This document shows positions 34,522 to 43,650 of a stretch of 64,000 bases of DNA, in pieces. Position 1 is the stretch's first letter; every line of letters begins with the position of its first letter. The notes beneath the pieces are model-generated. The model saw nothing but the letters and a program-made list of their open reading frames with translations, did not search any database and was not told where the DNA came from. Source of the DNA: Catalimonadaceae bacterium JC749 (lineage in GTDB: Bacteria; Bacteroidota; Bacteroidia; Cytophagales; Cyclobacteriaceae); contig JAJNNC010000003.1 in NCBI GenBank assembly GCA_021730635.1, positions 496,001 through 560,000 of the forward strand, written 5' to 3'. The position numbers and the translations under genes are program-made.

Positions 34522-34923
34522 CTACTGTAGGGCATTCACGCCTGCCTGTGCTACGGCATGATCATCCTCTACGGTGCTTCCGGATACGCCGATAGCTCCG
34601 ATAATCTCGCCATCCCTTCCTTTAATAGGAATACCACCCGGAAAAGAGATCAGCCCTCCGTTGGAATGTTCAATATGATACAAGGCGCCACCGGGCTGAG
34701 AAAGTTTTCCGATTTCTCCCGTATTCATATTAAAATAACGGGCTGTTTTAGCCTTTCTGATAGCAATATCAATAGAGCCTAACCAGGCACCATCCATTCT
34801 GGCGAATGCTGTCAGGTTGGTACCAGCGTCTACAATGGCAATATCCATTTTGACACCCATTTCAGTGGCTTTTGCTTTAGCGGCTCGGATGGCCGTTTCT
34901 GCTTGTTCTAAGGTGATGTTCAT
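34522..34923 (-). CDS. HbpS/GlcG-family heme-binding-like protein
   Basis: The 133-residue product matches the small GlcG/HbpS family: [44 protein letters not shown] at the start and [33 protein letters not shown] at the end. Family members form oligomers; HbpS binds heme and acts as an extracytoplasmic redox sensor, while GlcG sits with glycolate oxidase. This one lacks a signal peptide. It lies just upstream of the molybdenum hydroxylase on the same strand (161-base gap), so a shared redox context is likely. Whether it binds heme is not shown. Confidence 0.88.
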   Translation of the reverse strand: MNITLEQAETAIRAAKAKATEMGVKMDIAIVDAGTNLTAFARMDGAWLGSIDIAIRKAKTARYFNMNTGEIGKLSQPGGALYHIEHSNGGLISFPGGIPIKGRDGEIIGAIGVSGSTVEDDHAVAQAGVNALQ

Positions 34924-35100
34924 ATCCGTTAGTTTTTGGTTTGCTTTTATAGGTTAACACGTGTGGTCTTGAAGGGTTATAAATTGCCGGATTTTCCCAC
35001 AGCGATTGCTACCACCTTTATTGAAAATATAAAGATGAGAAACTTGATCCGTTTTTCACACATTTTTATACATTGTCTTCTGTAGATTGTTAAAGATAAT

Positions 35101-35141
35101 GTTTCATTATGAAACATAGGTGTGTTTCATAATGAAACACA
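35101..35141. promoter_or_regulatory. Two tandem perfect palindromes upstream of the FtsX/MacB permease
   Basis: The first, 35101-35115, is GTTTCAT-t-ATGAAAC. The second, 35121-35141, has arms TGTGTTTCAT and ATGAAACACA around a single A. Their centres are 23 bases apart, about two helical turns, and they share the core TTTCATwATGAAA. They lie about 95 bases before the permease start. The rest of 34924-35234 holds an ACACGTGT palindrome at 34957-34964 and nothing else recognisable. Confidence 0.75.
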
Positions 35142-35234
35142 GATGTCTACATCAAGGCACACCACAGGCGAAAATGTGCCCTACAGGCACTTGGCATCAT
35201 GGTTGAATGCTTATAGCTGACAGCAAATAAAATT

Positions 35235-37631
35235 ATGTTACGAAACTATATTACCATTGCTTTCCGGAATATACAGCGAAAAAAAGTATATGCGCTCATC
35301 AACCTATTTGGCTTGTCTACTGGAATCGCCTTTATCATACTCATACTGCTCTTTATCTATGATGAATTCTCTTTTGATAGCTTTCACTCAAATAAAGACA
35401 GAATTTATAGAGTCTATCAAGTAGACTACAAAGAAGGCCAGCCAGTGCAGGAATCCAAACAACTGATTCTACCCCTGCCTTTTGCCAATACTTTTCAGGA
35501 AGAAATTCCCGGCGTTACCCATACCACAACATATACATCCGATTTTCCTTTGATCAGTCATCAGGATCGGACTCACCAAGAAATGGTTACTTATGTAAAG
35601 AAAGACTTTACGGATATGTTTACGCTGAACTACGTGACTGGCCAAACATCAGATCCACTGGGAGAGGTGAAAAATATACTAATCAGTACTTCTATAGCAA
35701 AGAAGTATTTTGGCGACCAGAACCCTGTTGGCAAATCTTTATCTCTCAAAAGAGGTTCCACTGAGGAGGCTTATACAGTAGCAGCCGTCTTTGAAGATTT
35801 CCCTGTCAATTCCAGCCTTGATGCTAAAATATTCCTCCGTCTCGAAAATCATCATGCTTATGCTCATCAGCAGGACGACTGGAATGCCTCTTATACGCCC
35901 GTTTTTATCATGCTTGCTCCACATGCAGATATAAAAAGTGTCAAGGAAAGAAGTGAAGCTTTCATTCAAAAATACTTTGGGTGGCGAGCTAATATGACAG
36001 GGGATAAAAAAGGTTCCACTGCACAAAAATTTATGGATTTGAGCTTTACTTCCCTCAATGACATCCATTTTGACAATACGGTGAACTGGTATAAAGCCAG
36101 CAATATCCAATATTCTTATATTTTGGGAGGGATGGGTCTGTTGATTCTACTGGTAGCTTGTATCAACTATGTACTGTTATCCCTCACTTCTTCAGCCTCC
36201 CGCACTAAAGAAGTAGGCATACGGAAAGTACTGGGTGCCAGCAAGGGTATCATCCGCTGGCAATTCTGGGGTGAAGCGCAATTGTTCACGTTGATGGCGC
36301 TGGTCTCAGGCATGACTCTGGCACAGGTATGTTTGCCAGCTTTCAATCGTTTTACCAACAAAAACCTTGACTTTTCATTGGTTCAGCATCCGGAAATCTT
36401 GGTCAGCATGCTTATACTTACACTACTAACTGGCTTTCTGGCAGGAGGGTATCCAGCAACTGTTCTTTCCCAATACATTCCTTCCAAAGTGTTGAAAGAT
36501 AGGAGTAGCCAGCGGTATCGATCGGGATTTGCCCGATATCTGATCGTTTTTCAATTAGTCGTCTGTGTATTTTGCATCAGTTGTGCCCTCATTATGTACC
36601 AGCAACTAAAATACATTAGCGAAAAAGACTTGGGCTTTAATCAGGAACAGATTGTCGTTGTTCCTTTGCACAACACCCAGCAGATACCTGCCAGAACCAT
36701 TATAGAAAGATTTCGCCATGAGCTGACTCATGACCAACGCATCAGTGATATCACGGCCATGAGCGCGCTGTTTGGTCAACATTCGGGTTCTTCGGGAAGA
36801 ACTTATAACGGAAAACTACTGACGATTCAACATATAGCAGTAGACTATAATTTCTTCCAGACTCTACAAATGGAGATTGTAGAAGGAAAAGGATTCGCCG
36901 AAACCATGAAACAGGATACTTTGCAAGAAGTAGTCATCAACCAAACATTAGCTGACCGGCTCGCTTATGATAAACTGATTGGGAATCATCTTCCAAATCA
37001 GCCAGACACACAGATTATAGGAGTGGTCAAAGACTTTAACTTTTTCTCCCTGGAGCACGCCATTGAGCCCATGAGTTTTCAACTATCCGATCGTTGTTTC
37101 AATTTACTGGTGAAGGTAGTTCCAGGACAAATTCCCGCTGCACTGCAAACACTGGAAAACACCTGGAAGGAAAATGTATCGGATGATCCTTTATCTTTTT
37201 CTTTTCTGGATGACGCATTGGCCGCTCAGTATGATACTTATCAGCGTTGGTTAGATATTGTCACAGCTTCTACCCTGTTGGGTATTCTGATCGCCTGCCT
37301 GGGATTATTTGGCCTGACAGGTATCAATGCGGTTAATCGCACCAAAGAGATCGGCATTCGCAAAGTGTTGGGGGCAAACGTTCTTCAAATTGTGTTCCTC
37401 CTTAACCGGCAGGTGCTCATACTATCCGTTCTTGCCGCTTTGGTAGCTATTCCGTTATCCCACTTCGCCATGAGCCAGTGGCTGGAAAACTTTGTGTATC
37501 GCATTACTCTGGAATGGGACCTATTCGTCTATGCAATTATAACGGGGTTAGTACTTGTTGTTTGTACCGTGAGCTATCATACCCTTAAAGCAGCTACAGC
37601 CAATCCGACCGAAGCCTTGCAATATGAATGA
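35235..37631 (+). CDS. FtsX/MacB-type ABC transporter permease
   Basis: The 798-residue product is a duplicated MacB-type permease. The N-terminus MLRNYITIAFRNIQRKKVYALINLFGLSTGIAFIIL is typical of this Bacteroidota family. Each half has a MacB periplasmic core domain (about 45-275 and 435-650) and an FtsX domain with KEVGIRKVLGAS (about 325) and KEIGIRKVLGAN (about 720). No ATPase gene is adjacent. Such proteins work as mechanotransmission pumps for antibiotics, peptides or lipoproteins. Tandem palindromes upstream suggest repression by a small regulator. Confidence 0.9.
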   Translation: MLRNYITIAFRNIQRKKVYALINLFGLSTGIAFIILILLFIYDEFSFDSFHSNKDRIYRVYQVDYKEGQPVQESKQLILPLPFANTFQEEIPGVTHTTTYTSDFPLISHQDRTHQEMVTYVKKDFTDMFTLNYVTGQTSDPLGEVKNILISTSIAKKYFGDQNPVGKSLSLKRGSTEEAYTVAAVFEDFPVNSSLDAKIFLRLENHHAYAHQQDDWNASYTPVFIMLAPHADIKSVKERSEAFIQKYFGWRANMTGDKKGSTAQKFMDLSFTSLNDIHFDNTVNWYKASNIQYSYILGGMGLLILLVACINYVLLSLTSSASRTKEVGIRKVLGASKGIIRWQFWGEAQLFTLMALVSGMTLAQVCLPAFNRFTNKNLDFSLVQHPEILVSMLILTLLTGFLAGGYPATVLSQYIPSKVLKDRSSQRYRSGFARYLIVFQLVVCVFCISCALIMYQQLKYISEKDLGFNQEQIVVVPLHNTQQIPARTIIERFRHELTHDQRISDITAMSALFGQHSGSSGRTYNGKLLTIQHIAVDYNFFQTLQMEIVEGKGFAETMKQDTLQEVVINQTLADRLAYDKLIGNHLPNQPDTQIIGVVKDFNFFSLEHAIEPMSFQLSDRCFNLLVKVVPGQIPAALQTLENTWKENVSDDPLSFSFLDDALAAQYDTYQRWLDIVTASTLLGILIACLGLFGLTGINAVNRTKEIGIRKVLGANVLQIVFLLNRQVLILSVLAALVAIPLSHFAMSQWLENFVYRITLEWDLFVYAIITGLVLVVCTVSYHTLKAATANPTEALQYE

Positions 37632-37646
37632 TACAGGTACCGCTCA

Positions 37647-38780
37647 TTACTTCAGAATGTTATACTGCTTCAGAATTTCCAGCGTTTTCTCCCGGGGGAG
37701 GGCTTCAATGGTCACACCCCGATAACCTGTCATGGTTTCTGCGGCAAACAGGGCGTTCAGAATGGCTTCTTCAGTAGCTTCTATCACGGCTTCAAACAGA
37801 ATGCTGATCGCATCATTTCTTAGTTCCTGGTAGGTGATGAGTGCCTGCTCCGAATGATAGGGCACTCTGACTTCTCTGGCTGTGGAAAAAGCGATGACAA
37901 AATCGCCGCTGCCATTGGCAGCAATGCCTCCGGTTCGGCCCAGTCCCAACAGGGCACGGGAAGCCAGCCTTTCCAGATTCCTGCTGGTGAGAGGGGCATC
38001 GGTGGCTACCACGATCATACAGGAGCCATCCTCTTTTTTTTCTTTCAGGTCATTTTTAAAGGAATACTGATCTAAAGCTACCCCCACCGGTACGCCTTTT
38101 ATTTGCAGCACCCCCCCAAAATTAGTTTGTACCAATACCCCTACGGTATAGCCACCCAAAGAAGCCGGTACCACCCGGGAGGAAGTACCGATTCCGCCTT
38201 TAAAACCAAAACAGACGGTGCCCGTACCAGCCCCTACATTGCCTTCCTGTACAGGTCCTGAGGTGGCCCTTTCCATCGCTTTCCTGACATCTGCTTTGGT
38301 GACAGCCCGCTGCTGAATATGGTTTAGGGTGCCATCATTGGTTTCTCCTACCACAGGGTTCACACTCCGCACCTCTTTATTTTCTTTAAAGGAGAGCGTA
38401 TAATCTATCAGGGCATCGGCGGCTACCGGCACATTCAAGGTATTGGTCAGAATGACCGGCGTTTCCATATTGCCCAGTTCGCGCACCTGTGGGTAACCCG
38501 TCAGCTTTCCAAAACCATTGCCGAGGAAAATAGCAGCCGCCACCTTTTCCTGGAAAATATTGCCTGGGTGTGGTAATATAGCCGTGACGCCAGTCCGAAT
38601 ACTATCTCCCTGTAGCAAGGTCTGGTGCCCAACCTGCACACCCGCCACATCTGTAATGGCATTGTACTGCCCCGGCGTAAGAATACCGATTTCTATGCCA
38701 TAATCTCTGATCCTGTGCTGACTATAAAGGGAGTGATAGAATCCGGCCATGGCAGTTAGGAGAAGTATATATCCTTTCAT
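37647..38780 (-). CDS. P1-family (DmpA/BapA) autoproteolytic aminopeptidase, exported
   Basis: The 377-residue product has a signal peptide ending LYSQ. Family motifs are all present: ITDVAGVQVGHQTL, PVVGETNDGTLNH, GNVGAGTGTVCFGFKGGIGTSSR and DGSCMIVVATDAPL. In DmpA-type enzymes the chain cuts itself before the Ser of this last motif, which then becomes the N-terminal nucleophile of the beta subunit. They release N-terminal D- or beta-amino acids or small L-residues. The antiporter gene upstream is 51 bases away on the same strand. Signal peptide places the enzyme in the periplasm. Confidence 0.92.
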   Translation of the reverse strand: MKGYILLLTAMAGFYHSLYSQHRIRDYGIEIGILTPGQYNAITDVAGVQVGHQTLLQGDSIRTGVTAILPHPGNIFQEKVAAAIFLGNGFGKLTGYPQVRELGNMETPVILTNTLNVPVAADALIDYTLSFKENKEVRSVNPVVGETNDGTLNHIQQRAVTKADVRKAMERATSGPVQEGNVGAGTGTVCFGFKGGIGTSSRVVPASLGGYTVGVLVQTNFGGVLQIKGVPVGVALDQYSFKNDLKEKKEDGSCMIVVATDAPLTSRNLERLASRALLGLGRTGGIAANGSGDFVIAFSTAREVRVPYHSEQALITYQELRNDAISILFEAVIEATEEAILNALFAAETMTGYRGVTIEALPREKTLEILKQYNILK

Positions 38781-38831
38781 AGGTTAGCTTTTTCCAGAAA
38801 AGATAACGAACCTATGATAAATAACCAGTAC

Positions 38832-40097
38832 TCAGGCTACCGATTCCTTTTCCTGTGCCTGTTCTTCTATATGCCGCAACTTCAGTTTTTTCATGGTAAA
38901 CGAAGCGGTCAGCCCATGCATCAGGATGGAAATAAGTACAATAAAGGCCGTCATGGCCCAAATCTCCTCCTTGTTGTAAAATTCTGTGATACTCAGTGCA
39001 AATGACAAATAAAAGAAGGAACCGATGCCTTTGATCCCAAAGAAACTGATGGCTAATTTTTCCCTGAACTTCAGTTGGGTGCCAATCAGCCCTATCAACC
39101 CACAGACGGGACGGATAATCAGCACAAAAGCAAGACCAATACCTGCCATTTTCCAGGTGAGGTCATCCAATAAGCCATTTACAAGACTTCCTCCGAACAA
39201 TGTCAGCAGAACTGCTAGCAAAATACGCTCGATCTGGTCGGTAAAGCCGTGCAGCTCCCGGTGATAATCATGGCCCATTTCATAATTTCGTATGGTGATC
39301 GCTGTGACAAACACAGCCATAAAGCCATAGCCATGCACCAACTCGGTAATGCCATATACCAACAAGGTGCTGGAAATAGCGACAAATCCATCCCGCACAT
39401 GATTCATTTCATATTTTTCGGGTAGCATGAAAAATAAATAGATAATCAATTTTCCAAGACCAAAGCCTACGGCTGTGCCTACCAGTAAGCGGTATAAAAC
39501 ATCTTTTCCAAACCAGTCTAAAAACCAGGCTTCGCCTGTCGAGCTTGCCAGTGCCAGGGTAATGGCAAGCCAGGTAAAAGGAAAAGCCATCCCATCATTC
39601 AGGCCCGCCTCCGCTGTGAGCGCAAAACGCACGTCATCATTCTCTCCTTCATTGGGCGGCCCTACCTGCACGTCGGAGGCCAGCACAGGATCGGTGGGTG
39701 CCAGTATGGCCCCTAGAAGCACAGCAGAAGCTATATCAAAACCCAAGCCCCAGATACCGATGGCAGCCATGATGCCAATATTTAACAACATGGTAATGGT
39801 TACCAGCCGGAAAGGCACTTTCCATTCCCGAAAAGAAAAAGGATGATCGATCTTGATGCCCGTCCCCATCAGGGCGACAATTACCACCAGTTCGGTCAGA
39901 TGCACAGCGTAATCTTCCTGCCAGATAGGGTTTGGCCAGGGTAGTTCATTGAGAAAGCTGTAAATGATGATGCCAAATAGTAAAAAAATAATTGAATAGG
40001 AAATGCCAATGCGCTTGGTCAGACTGGGTATCCACGCCATTCCTAAAGCGGCTATACCGATGATGGTGATGCTGATAATGTATCTGTCCATAGACAA
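38832..40097 (-). CDS. CPA1-family Na+/H+ antiporter
   Basis: The 421-residue product has about 12 membrane helices and the CPA1 signatures: LLGAILAPTDPVLASDVQVGPP (helix 5 region with the DP pair), LTAEAGLNDGMAFPF (the ND catalytic pair) and FFGIKGIGSFFYLSFAL near the end. It exchanges Na+ or K+ for H+ and helps pH or salt tolerance. The short polar C-terminus lacks a regulatory domain. A TTTG-N18-TAACCTTG promoter lies just upstream. It is followed by the DmpA-type peptidase and may share its transcript. Confidence 0.92.
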   Translation of the reverse strand: MSMDRYIISITIIGIAALGMAWIPSLTKRIGISYSIIFLLFGIIIYSFLNELPWPNPIWQEDYAVHLTELVVIVALMGTGIKIDHPFSFREWKVPFRLVTITMLLNIGIMAAIGIWGLGFDIASAVLLGAILAPTDPVLASDVQVGPPNEGENDDVRFALTAEAGLNDGMAFPFTWLAITLALASSTGEAWFLDWFGKDVLYRLLVGTAVGFGLGKLIIYLFFMLPEKYEMNHVRDGFVAISSTLLVYGITELVHGYGFMAVFVTAITIRNYEMGHDYHRELHGFTDQIERILLAVLLTLFGGSLVNGLLDDLTWKMAGIGLAFVLIIRPVCGLIGLIGTQLKFREKLAISFFGIKGIGSFFYLSFALSITEFYNKEEIWAMTAFIVLISILMHGLTASFTMKKLKLRHIEEQAQEKESVA

Positions 40098-40137
40098 CAG
40101 TTAAAAAAATAGGTATTGGTGGAATTTACCCGATATC

Positions 40138-40167
40138 CAAGGTTAATGAATTAACATAACGTGCAAA
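40138..40167 (-). promoter_or_regulatory. Bacteroidota-type promoter of the antiporter gene
   Basis: Read on the minus strand, TTTG at 40167-40164 is followed after 18 bases by TAACCTTG at 40145-40138, one base off the TAnnTTTG consensus, 40 bases before the ATG at 40097. Confidence 0.5.
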
Positions 40168-40189
40168 GCCGGTTTTAGTTTGCAAGCCC

Positions 40190-40318
40190 TCCAATGTTGA
40201 AAGCGCTTTCTGCACGTGGCTGACTGATATTTGATGGTTTTTTCCATAAGAGCAAGCTGTTTGCTGACAACGTGGTATCCCTGTAATCACCGCATGGGGC
40301 CATCCAATGTTGAAAGCG
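40190..40318. repeat. Pair of direct repeats TCCAATGTTGAAAGCG
   Basis: The 16-base sequence occurs exactly at 40190-40205 and 40303-40318, 113 bases start to start, and the four bases before each copy are gccc/gcca-like. Only two copies were seen, so no CRISPR array. It may be two binding sites or a small duplicated element. Confidence 0.45.
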
Positions 40319-40363
40319 ATATTTTAAGATTGACAATTACTGCATCATAGCAGTATACTTTCA

Positions 40364-40663
40364 TCAGGGGGCTTGTCCGATATCCAAGCGGTAAATTTTT
40401 CCTGCTTCGTTAATATGAAATTTAAAGTAGGTATGGAAATTGCCATAAATATCTTTCCCGTCGTTGTCGACCCGGTCAATGTTTGTAAAACGTTCTTCTC
40501 CTATAGCCGAACGGGAAAATTTCATAAAATCCCGTTTACTGCCATCATCGTATAGTTCGGCCTCCGGCGTGAATAAACGAAGCCAGGCCTGCTGATCTCC
40601 TTTTTGCAAGGCATCAATGGCGGCTTTCACCGTTTTGTTGGTCAATTGTGCTGTGTTCATCAC
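40364..40663 (-). CDS. Small NTF2-like protein
   Basis: The 99-residue product has the layout of a short NTF2/SnoaL-fold protein: KAAIDALQKGDQQAWLRLFTPEAELYDDGS at the start, then a beta sheet ending in FKFHINEAGKIYRLDIGQ. No signal is present. It is the last gene of a three-gene run with the membrane protein and methyltransferase upstream. The fold is likely; the ligand and function are unknown. Confidence 0.75.
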   Translation of the reverse strand: MMNTAQLTNKTVKAAIDALQKGDQQAWLRLFTPEAELYDDGSKRDFMKFSRSAIGEERFTNIDRVDNDGKDIYGNFHTYFKFHINEAGKIYRLDIGQAP

Positions 40664-40731
40664 TACTGATTTATACTATTAATTGGCAAAAAATATAGCC
40701 TTCAGGATAACAACAAAAACAGGTACTGCTT

Positions 40732-41088
40732 TCAGTATACAGCTTTTGCCAGGGGGTGCTGAAGGTAAATGATCAACAAAGAGAGTAACAGAAAAGGAAG
40801 CTCTATGGCTACTCCCTTCAAATCCCTGTCGAGCAGGTGAAAGCAGATAATCAGCAAGATGCCCGCTGCCATCAGAAAATTTCCCCAGAGAAATGTTTTA
40901 GGATATAAGATTAATAAGGCACTAAGCATGGTAACGGCTCCGTTGATCATAAGGCCGGTTTTGTTGAAATGCCATTTACTAAACATTTCTAGCATTTCGG
41001 CTTTGCCTGAAAGCATAGCCCATCCTTGTTTGAGGCCCATATAGACGGCAAAAAGGATCAGGACCGCGCTGATGATTTTTATGATCAT
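40732..41088 (-). CDS. Small four-helix membrane protein, unknown (DoxX-like length)
   Basis: The 118-residue product has four hydrophobic segments (about 3-22, 44-64, 68-86 and 91-110). Length and topology resemble DoxX-like membrane proteins, but the diagnostic motifs were not clear. It starts six bases after the methyltransferase stop, so the two are surely co-transcribed. Function is not recognised. Confidence 0.65.
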   Translation of the reverse strand: MIIKIISAVLILFAVYMGLKQGWAMLSGKAEMLEMFSKWHFNKTGLMINGAVTMLSALLILYPKTFLWGNFLMAAGILLIICFHLLDRDLKGVAIELPFLLLSLLIIYLQHPLAKAVY

Positions 41089-41094
41089 TGTTTT

Positions 41095-41640
41095 TCAATT
41101 GAGTTGACACATGGCAGCGTATAGGTTTTTCTGACCGTACATAGAAGGCCGTTCTCCCAGTTTGATAACCTGCTGAAACCCCAATGCCATAAACAGTTGC
41201 TTCAGGTGCAGAAAATCTATAGGGTAAGGTACCCAGGGATTGGCTTTCATGGTATCATATTCTACCATAATAAATATACCTTTTTTGTTGATTTTTTTTT
41301 GCAACCGCTCCAGTAGACTTTTCTTATCCGCTACATAGTGCAAGGCATTGGCCATCAGGATACCCTGCAAGGTAGGGAGTGCCAACTCGTCTTTTTCAAA
41401 ATCAGCCTGTAAAAACTCGATGGTGACTGATGGATGAGTGTTGTATGAAATGTTTTGCCTTTGTTTATCTATGGCATAGATGGTGCTTTGTTCGGGCAGC
41501 AGGCTGGCCAACGCCCTGGTAAAGACACCACTGCCACACCCCAGATCCGCCCAGACTGCGGAAACATCTCTGGGAATAGCGGCACCACTGATTAACTGGA
41601 CGGCATCGGCTACTTGCATGATGTTGTTGTATACGATCAA
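41095..41640 (-). CDS. Class I SAM-dependent methyltransferase
   Basis: The 181-residue product has motif I VWADLGCGSGVFTRAL (about 27-42), motif II IYAIDKQ with the acidic residue that binds the ribose, and motif IV GILMANALHYV. This is the Rossmann-like fold of Methyltransf_11/25 type. The family spans small molecules, lipids and proteins, and the sequence alone does not show the target. It heads the run with the membrane protein and the NTF2-like protein. Confidence 0.9.
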   Translation of the reverse strand: MIVYNNIMQVADAVQLISGAAIPRDVSAVWADLGCGSGVFTRALASLLPEQSTIYAIDKQRQNISYNTHPSVTIEFLQADFEKDELALPTLQGILMANALHYVADKKSLLERLQKKINKKGIFIMVEYDTMKANPWVPYPIDFLHLKQLFMALGFQQVIKLGERPSMYGQKNLYAAMCQLN

Positions 41641-41730
41641 CCGGTATGGCTGGATGAATGTAATGGCATGATTTAATCAATGCGTATGGAAAGGTTGGAA
41701 AAATTGCTAACCTATTTTAAAGAAACATGA

Positions 41731-42645
41731 TTAGCGATTGTTAAGGTCAAATGCCCTTCCCAAACTTTCTTTGATGCTTCGAGCGATACTGCCATCGTTA
41801 TCCAGGCTTGGGTTGAAGATAGTGACACTCATACCGGCTACACGATCTGTTCGTAGTAAGTATTGGATAAGGCTTTCCACTTGCTGAAAGGATAAACCGC
41901 CGGGCAGGCGATAATCAACGGCCGGGTTGAGGCTATCCGACAGCACATCGGTATCAAAATGGACCCAATAGCCATCCACAGCTGAGGATTGCACCGTTTC
42001 TATCACTTCTTGAATAACAACATCCATCCCTTTCTTTTCAATGACTGCCAGATCAAAACATTGTATAGCCGTGTCTTGAATAGCAGCGGAGCCGTATTGC
42101 CTGGCTTCCTCCCCATCTCTTTGTCCTACATGGATTACCTGTTCCTCGTTGACATAAGGTCGCTGGTGATTAATATTTGTCAACAGAGCAGGTCCCCTGC
42201 CTGTGACCATTGCCAGCTCCATGTCGGCCACTTCGCCAGTGGTTGATTGTTCAGGTGCATAAAAATCAGCATGCGCATCCAGGAAGATAAGTCCATAGAT
42301 TCCTTTGCGCTTCAGGCCCGACAGGATGCCGAGCAGCAGGCTGCAATCACCTCCTAACACAAGGGCAAAACGCCTGTGATGGAGGGTGTTGGCAACAGCT
42401 TCCCCTAAAGCCAAAGAAAAATCCCTGATAGCCTTGGCATTCAGACAATGGGTTGCAGGGTCTCTCTGCTGATTATAAAGATGATTAAGGGTGGGAACAT
42501 GAATAACCGGATGCTTCACGCCTAAGTGTTCGGCAAGGCCGCAGGCCAGCAGACTGTCAGCCAGCTTTTCCACCCCGGTAGGTTTTAAGCCTAAAATGGA
42601 GGGCGCTGCTATGATTTCAATATGATTCTTTAAGGTGTGCACCAA
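41731..42645 (-). CDS. Arginase/ureohydrolase-fold protein with a Cys in place of a metal-binding His
   Basis: The 304-residue product has the arginase-family metal motifs DAHADFYAP (Asp123, His125, Asp127) and HFDTDVLSDSLNP (DxD, near 226-230). The first motif, normally GGDHS, is GGDCS with Cys101 replacing the His that binds one of the two manganese ions. The final substrate-side motif (PGGLSFQQVE) is present. Relatives hydrolyse guanidino compounds (arginine, agmatine, formiminoglutamate); a Cys here would change metal use, so the substrate is uncertain. It is a single gene on the minus strand. Confidence 0.85.
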   Translation of the reverse strand: MVHTLKNHIEIIAAPSILGLKPTGVEKLADSLLACGLAEHLGVKHPVIHVPTLNHLYNQQRDPATHCLNAKAIRDFSLALGEAVANTLHHRRFALVLGGDCSLLLGILSGLKRKGIYGLIFLDAHADFYAPEQSTTGEVADMELAMVTGRGPALLTNINHQRPYVNEEQVIHVGQRDGEEARQYGSAAIQDTAIQCFDLAVIEKKGMDVVIQEVIETVQSSAVDGYWVHFDTDVLSDSLNPAVDYRLPGGLSFQQVESLIQYLLRTDRVAGMSVTIFNPSLDNDGSIARSIKESLGRAFDLNNR

Positions 42646-42738
42646 CGCTGAATAATACGAGAAATGTCAGTTAACCGTTGAAGAAACTGGAAAGGCTACC
42701 CCCTCGTCAAAATTTACAACAGGTCTCTCCGAGCCGAA

Positions 42739-43425
42739 TCAGATATTAATTTTTATACCTATTTCTCCGCCGATGCCATAGGGTTGGTAATCGTTGTGTT
42801 CAGCCACAGGCGCTACTCTGTTGTATTTAAGCAAAGAGGTTTTGAAAATTCCATTGCCCAAAATACTCAACCTTGGACTTAGGCTGTAGGCTACGCCAAG
42901 TCTTCCGTTGTAGCTGATACCTATATTTTTTAAAACTTCATCTTTATTGATCTCTTTATCGTTTGCAAAGGGAGTTTCAAATCGCAGGCCATTGCCCAGG
43001 AATAAGCTAGCCCTTCCTATCCTATATAATGTGCTGCGATGTTCGAGTTCAATGCCCCAAAATTTCCAGATAACATCACGTTCATAGGAAAAAACACCGG
43101 AACCTGGAGAGGCAAATCCTCTTTCATGATAACCGAACTCCGAATAGCCTGTCAGGATCGCAAGTTGGTTTTTTGGATTGATTTGATAGGCTACTCCTAT
43201 ATTGACAGATTTCCCGGTAATGCCATTTTGTTCTTCAGCCCAACAACCTTCAAAACAGGTCAGCCAATAAAAGGTAGGGTTATATAGGTCAGTGTGCAGC
43301 AACCCGCCCCGAATGATTACACTGAGTTTAGACTCTTCAAGGGTAGTTTGCGCATAGGCATAGTGAAAACAGGAGTGATGGAAAAACAGGATAGCGCATA
43401 AAGCTACGATCAGTTTTCTTTCCAT
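42739..43425 (-). CDS. Exported protein, probably an outer-membrane beta-barrel of unknown function
   Basis: The 228-residue product has a signal peptide ending AYAQ. The mature chain alternates hydrophobic and polar residues in about eight stretches and ends in the strand IGGEIGIKINI, consistent with a small outer-membrane barrel (the last residue is Ile rather than the usual Phe). It carries three cysteines early (LTCFEGCW) which could form a loop disulfide. No family was recognised. Its neighbours are an arginase-like gene and a toxin-antitoxin remnant, which say nothing of its role. Confidence 0.6.
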   Translation of the reverse strand: MERKLIVALCAILFFHHSCFHYAYAQTTLEESKLSVIIRGGLLHTDLYNPTFYWLTCFEGCWAEEQNGITGKSVNIGVAYQINPKNQLAILTGYSEFGYHERGFASPGSGVFSYERDVIWKFWGIELEHRSTLYRIGRASLFLGNGLRFETPFANDKEINKDEVLKNIGISYNGRLGVAYSLSPRLSILGNGIFKTSLLKYNRVAPVAEHNDYQPYGIGGEIGIKINI

Positions 43426-43542
43426 GGTTTTTTATCATAGTTGACACAAACGAAAACCAAATAGCTGGAATAAAGGCCCAGCGAGGTGCTTTCTCATCGT
43501 TGGCACCTGGTTTTATTCATCCTTGAGCAGTATATTGATAGT

Positions 43543-43638
43543 TATAATTTGTTGAAATTGGTTTTGGAGAAGATTGAGTTTTTCAATTCTGTCTAGTGCG
43601 ATCAAACAGCTAGTATCGGAAATAATCAGGATACTCAT
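43543..43638 (-). pseudogene. Truncated DUF3368/PIN-type toxin, decayed partner of the UPF0175 antitoxin
   Basis: ATG at 43638 opens a frame of only 31 residues, beginning MSILIISDTSCLIALDRI. DTSCLIALDRIEKLNLL is the N-terminal motif of DUF3368/PIN-domain toxins (first catalytic Asp), which are normally about 150 residues long. The frame stops at 43543 and no continuation was found. The start lies 12 bases after the antitoxin stop, the usual toxin position. The catalytic domain is missing, so it must be inactive. Confidence 0.75.
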
Positions 43639-43650
43639 TTGTCATTCATC

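Noticed and set aside
40190-40318. CRISPR array
   Set aside because: Only two repeat copies 113 bases apart, no regular spacers and no cas genes.
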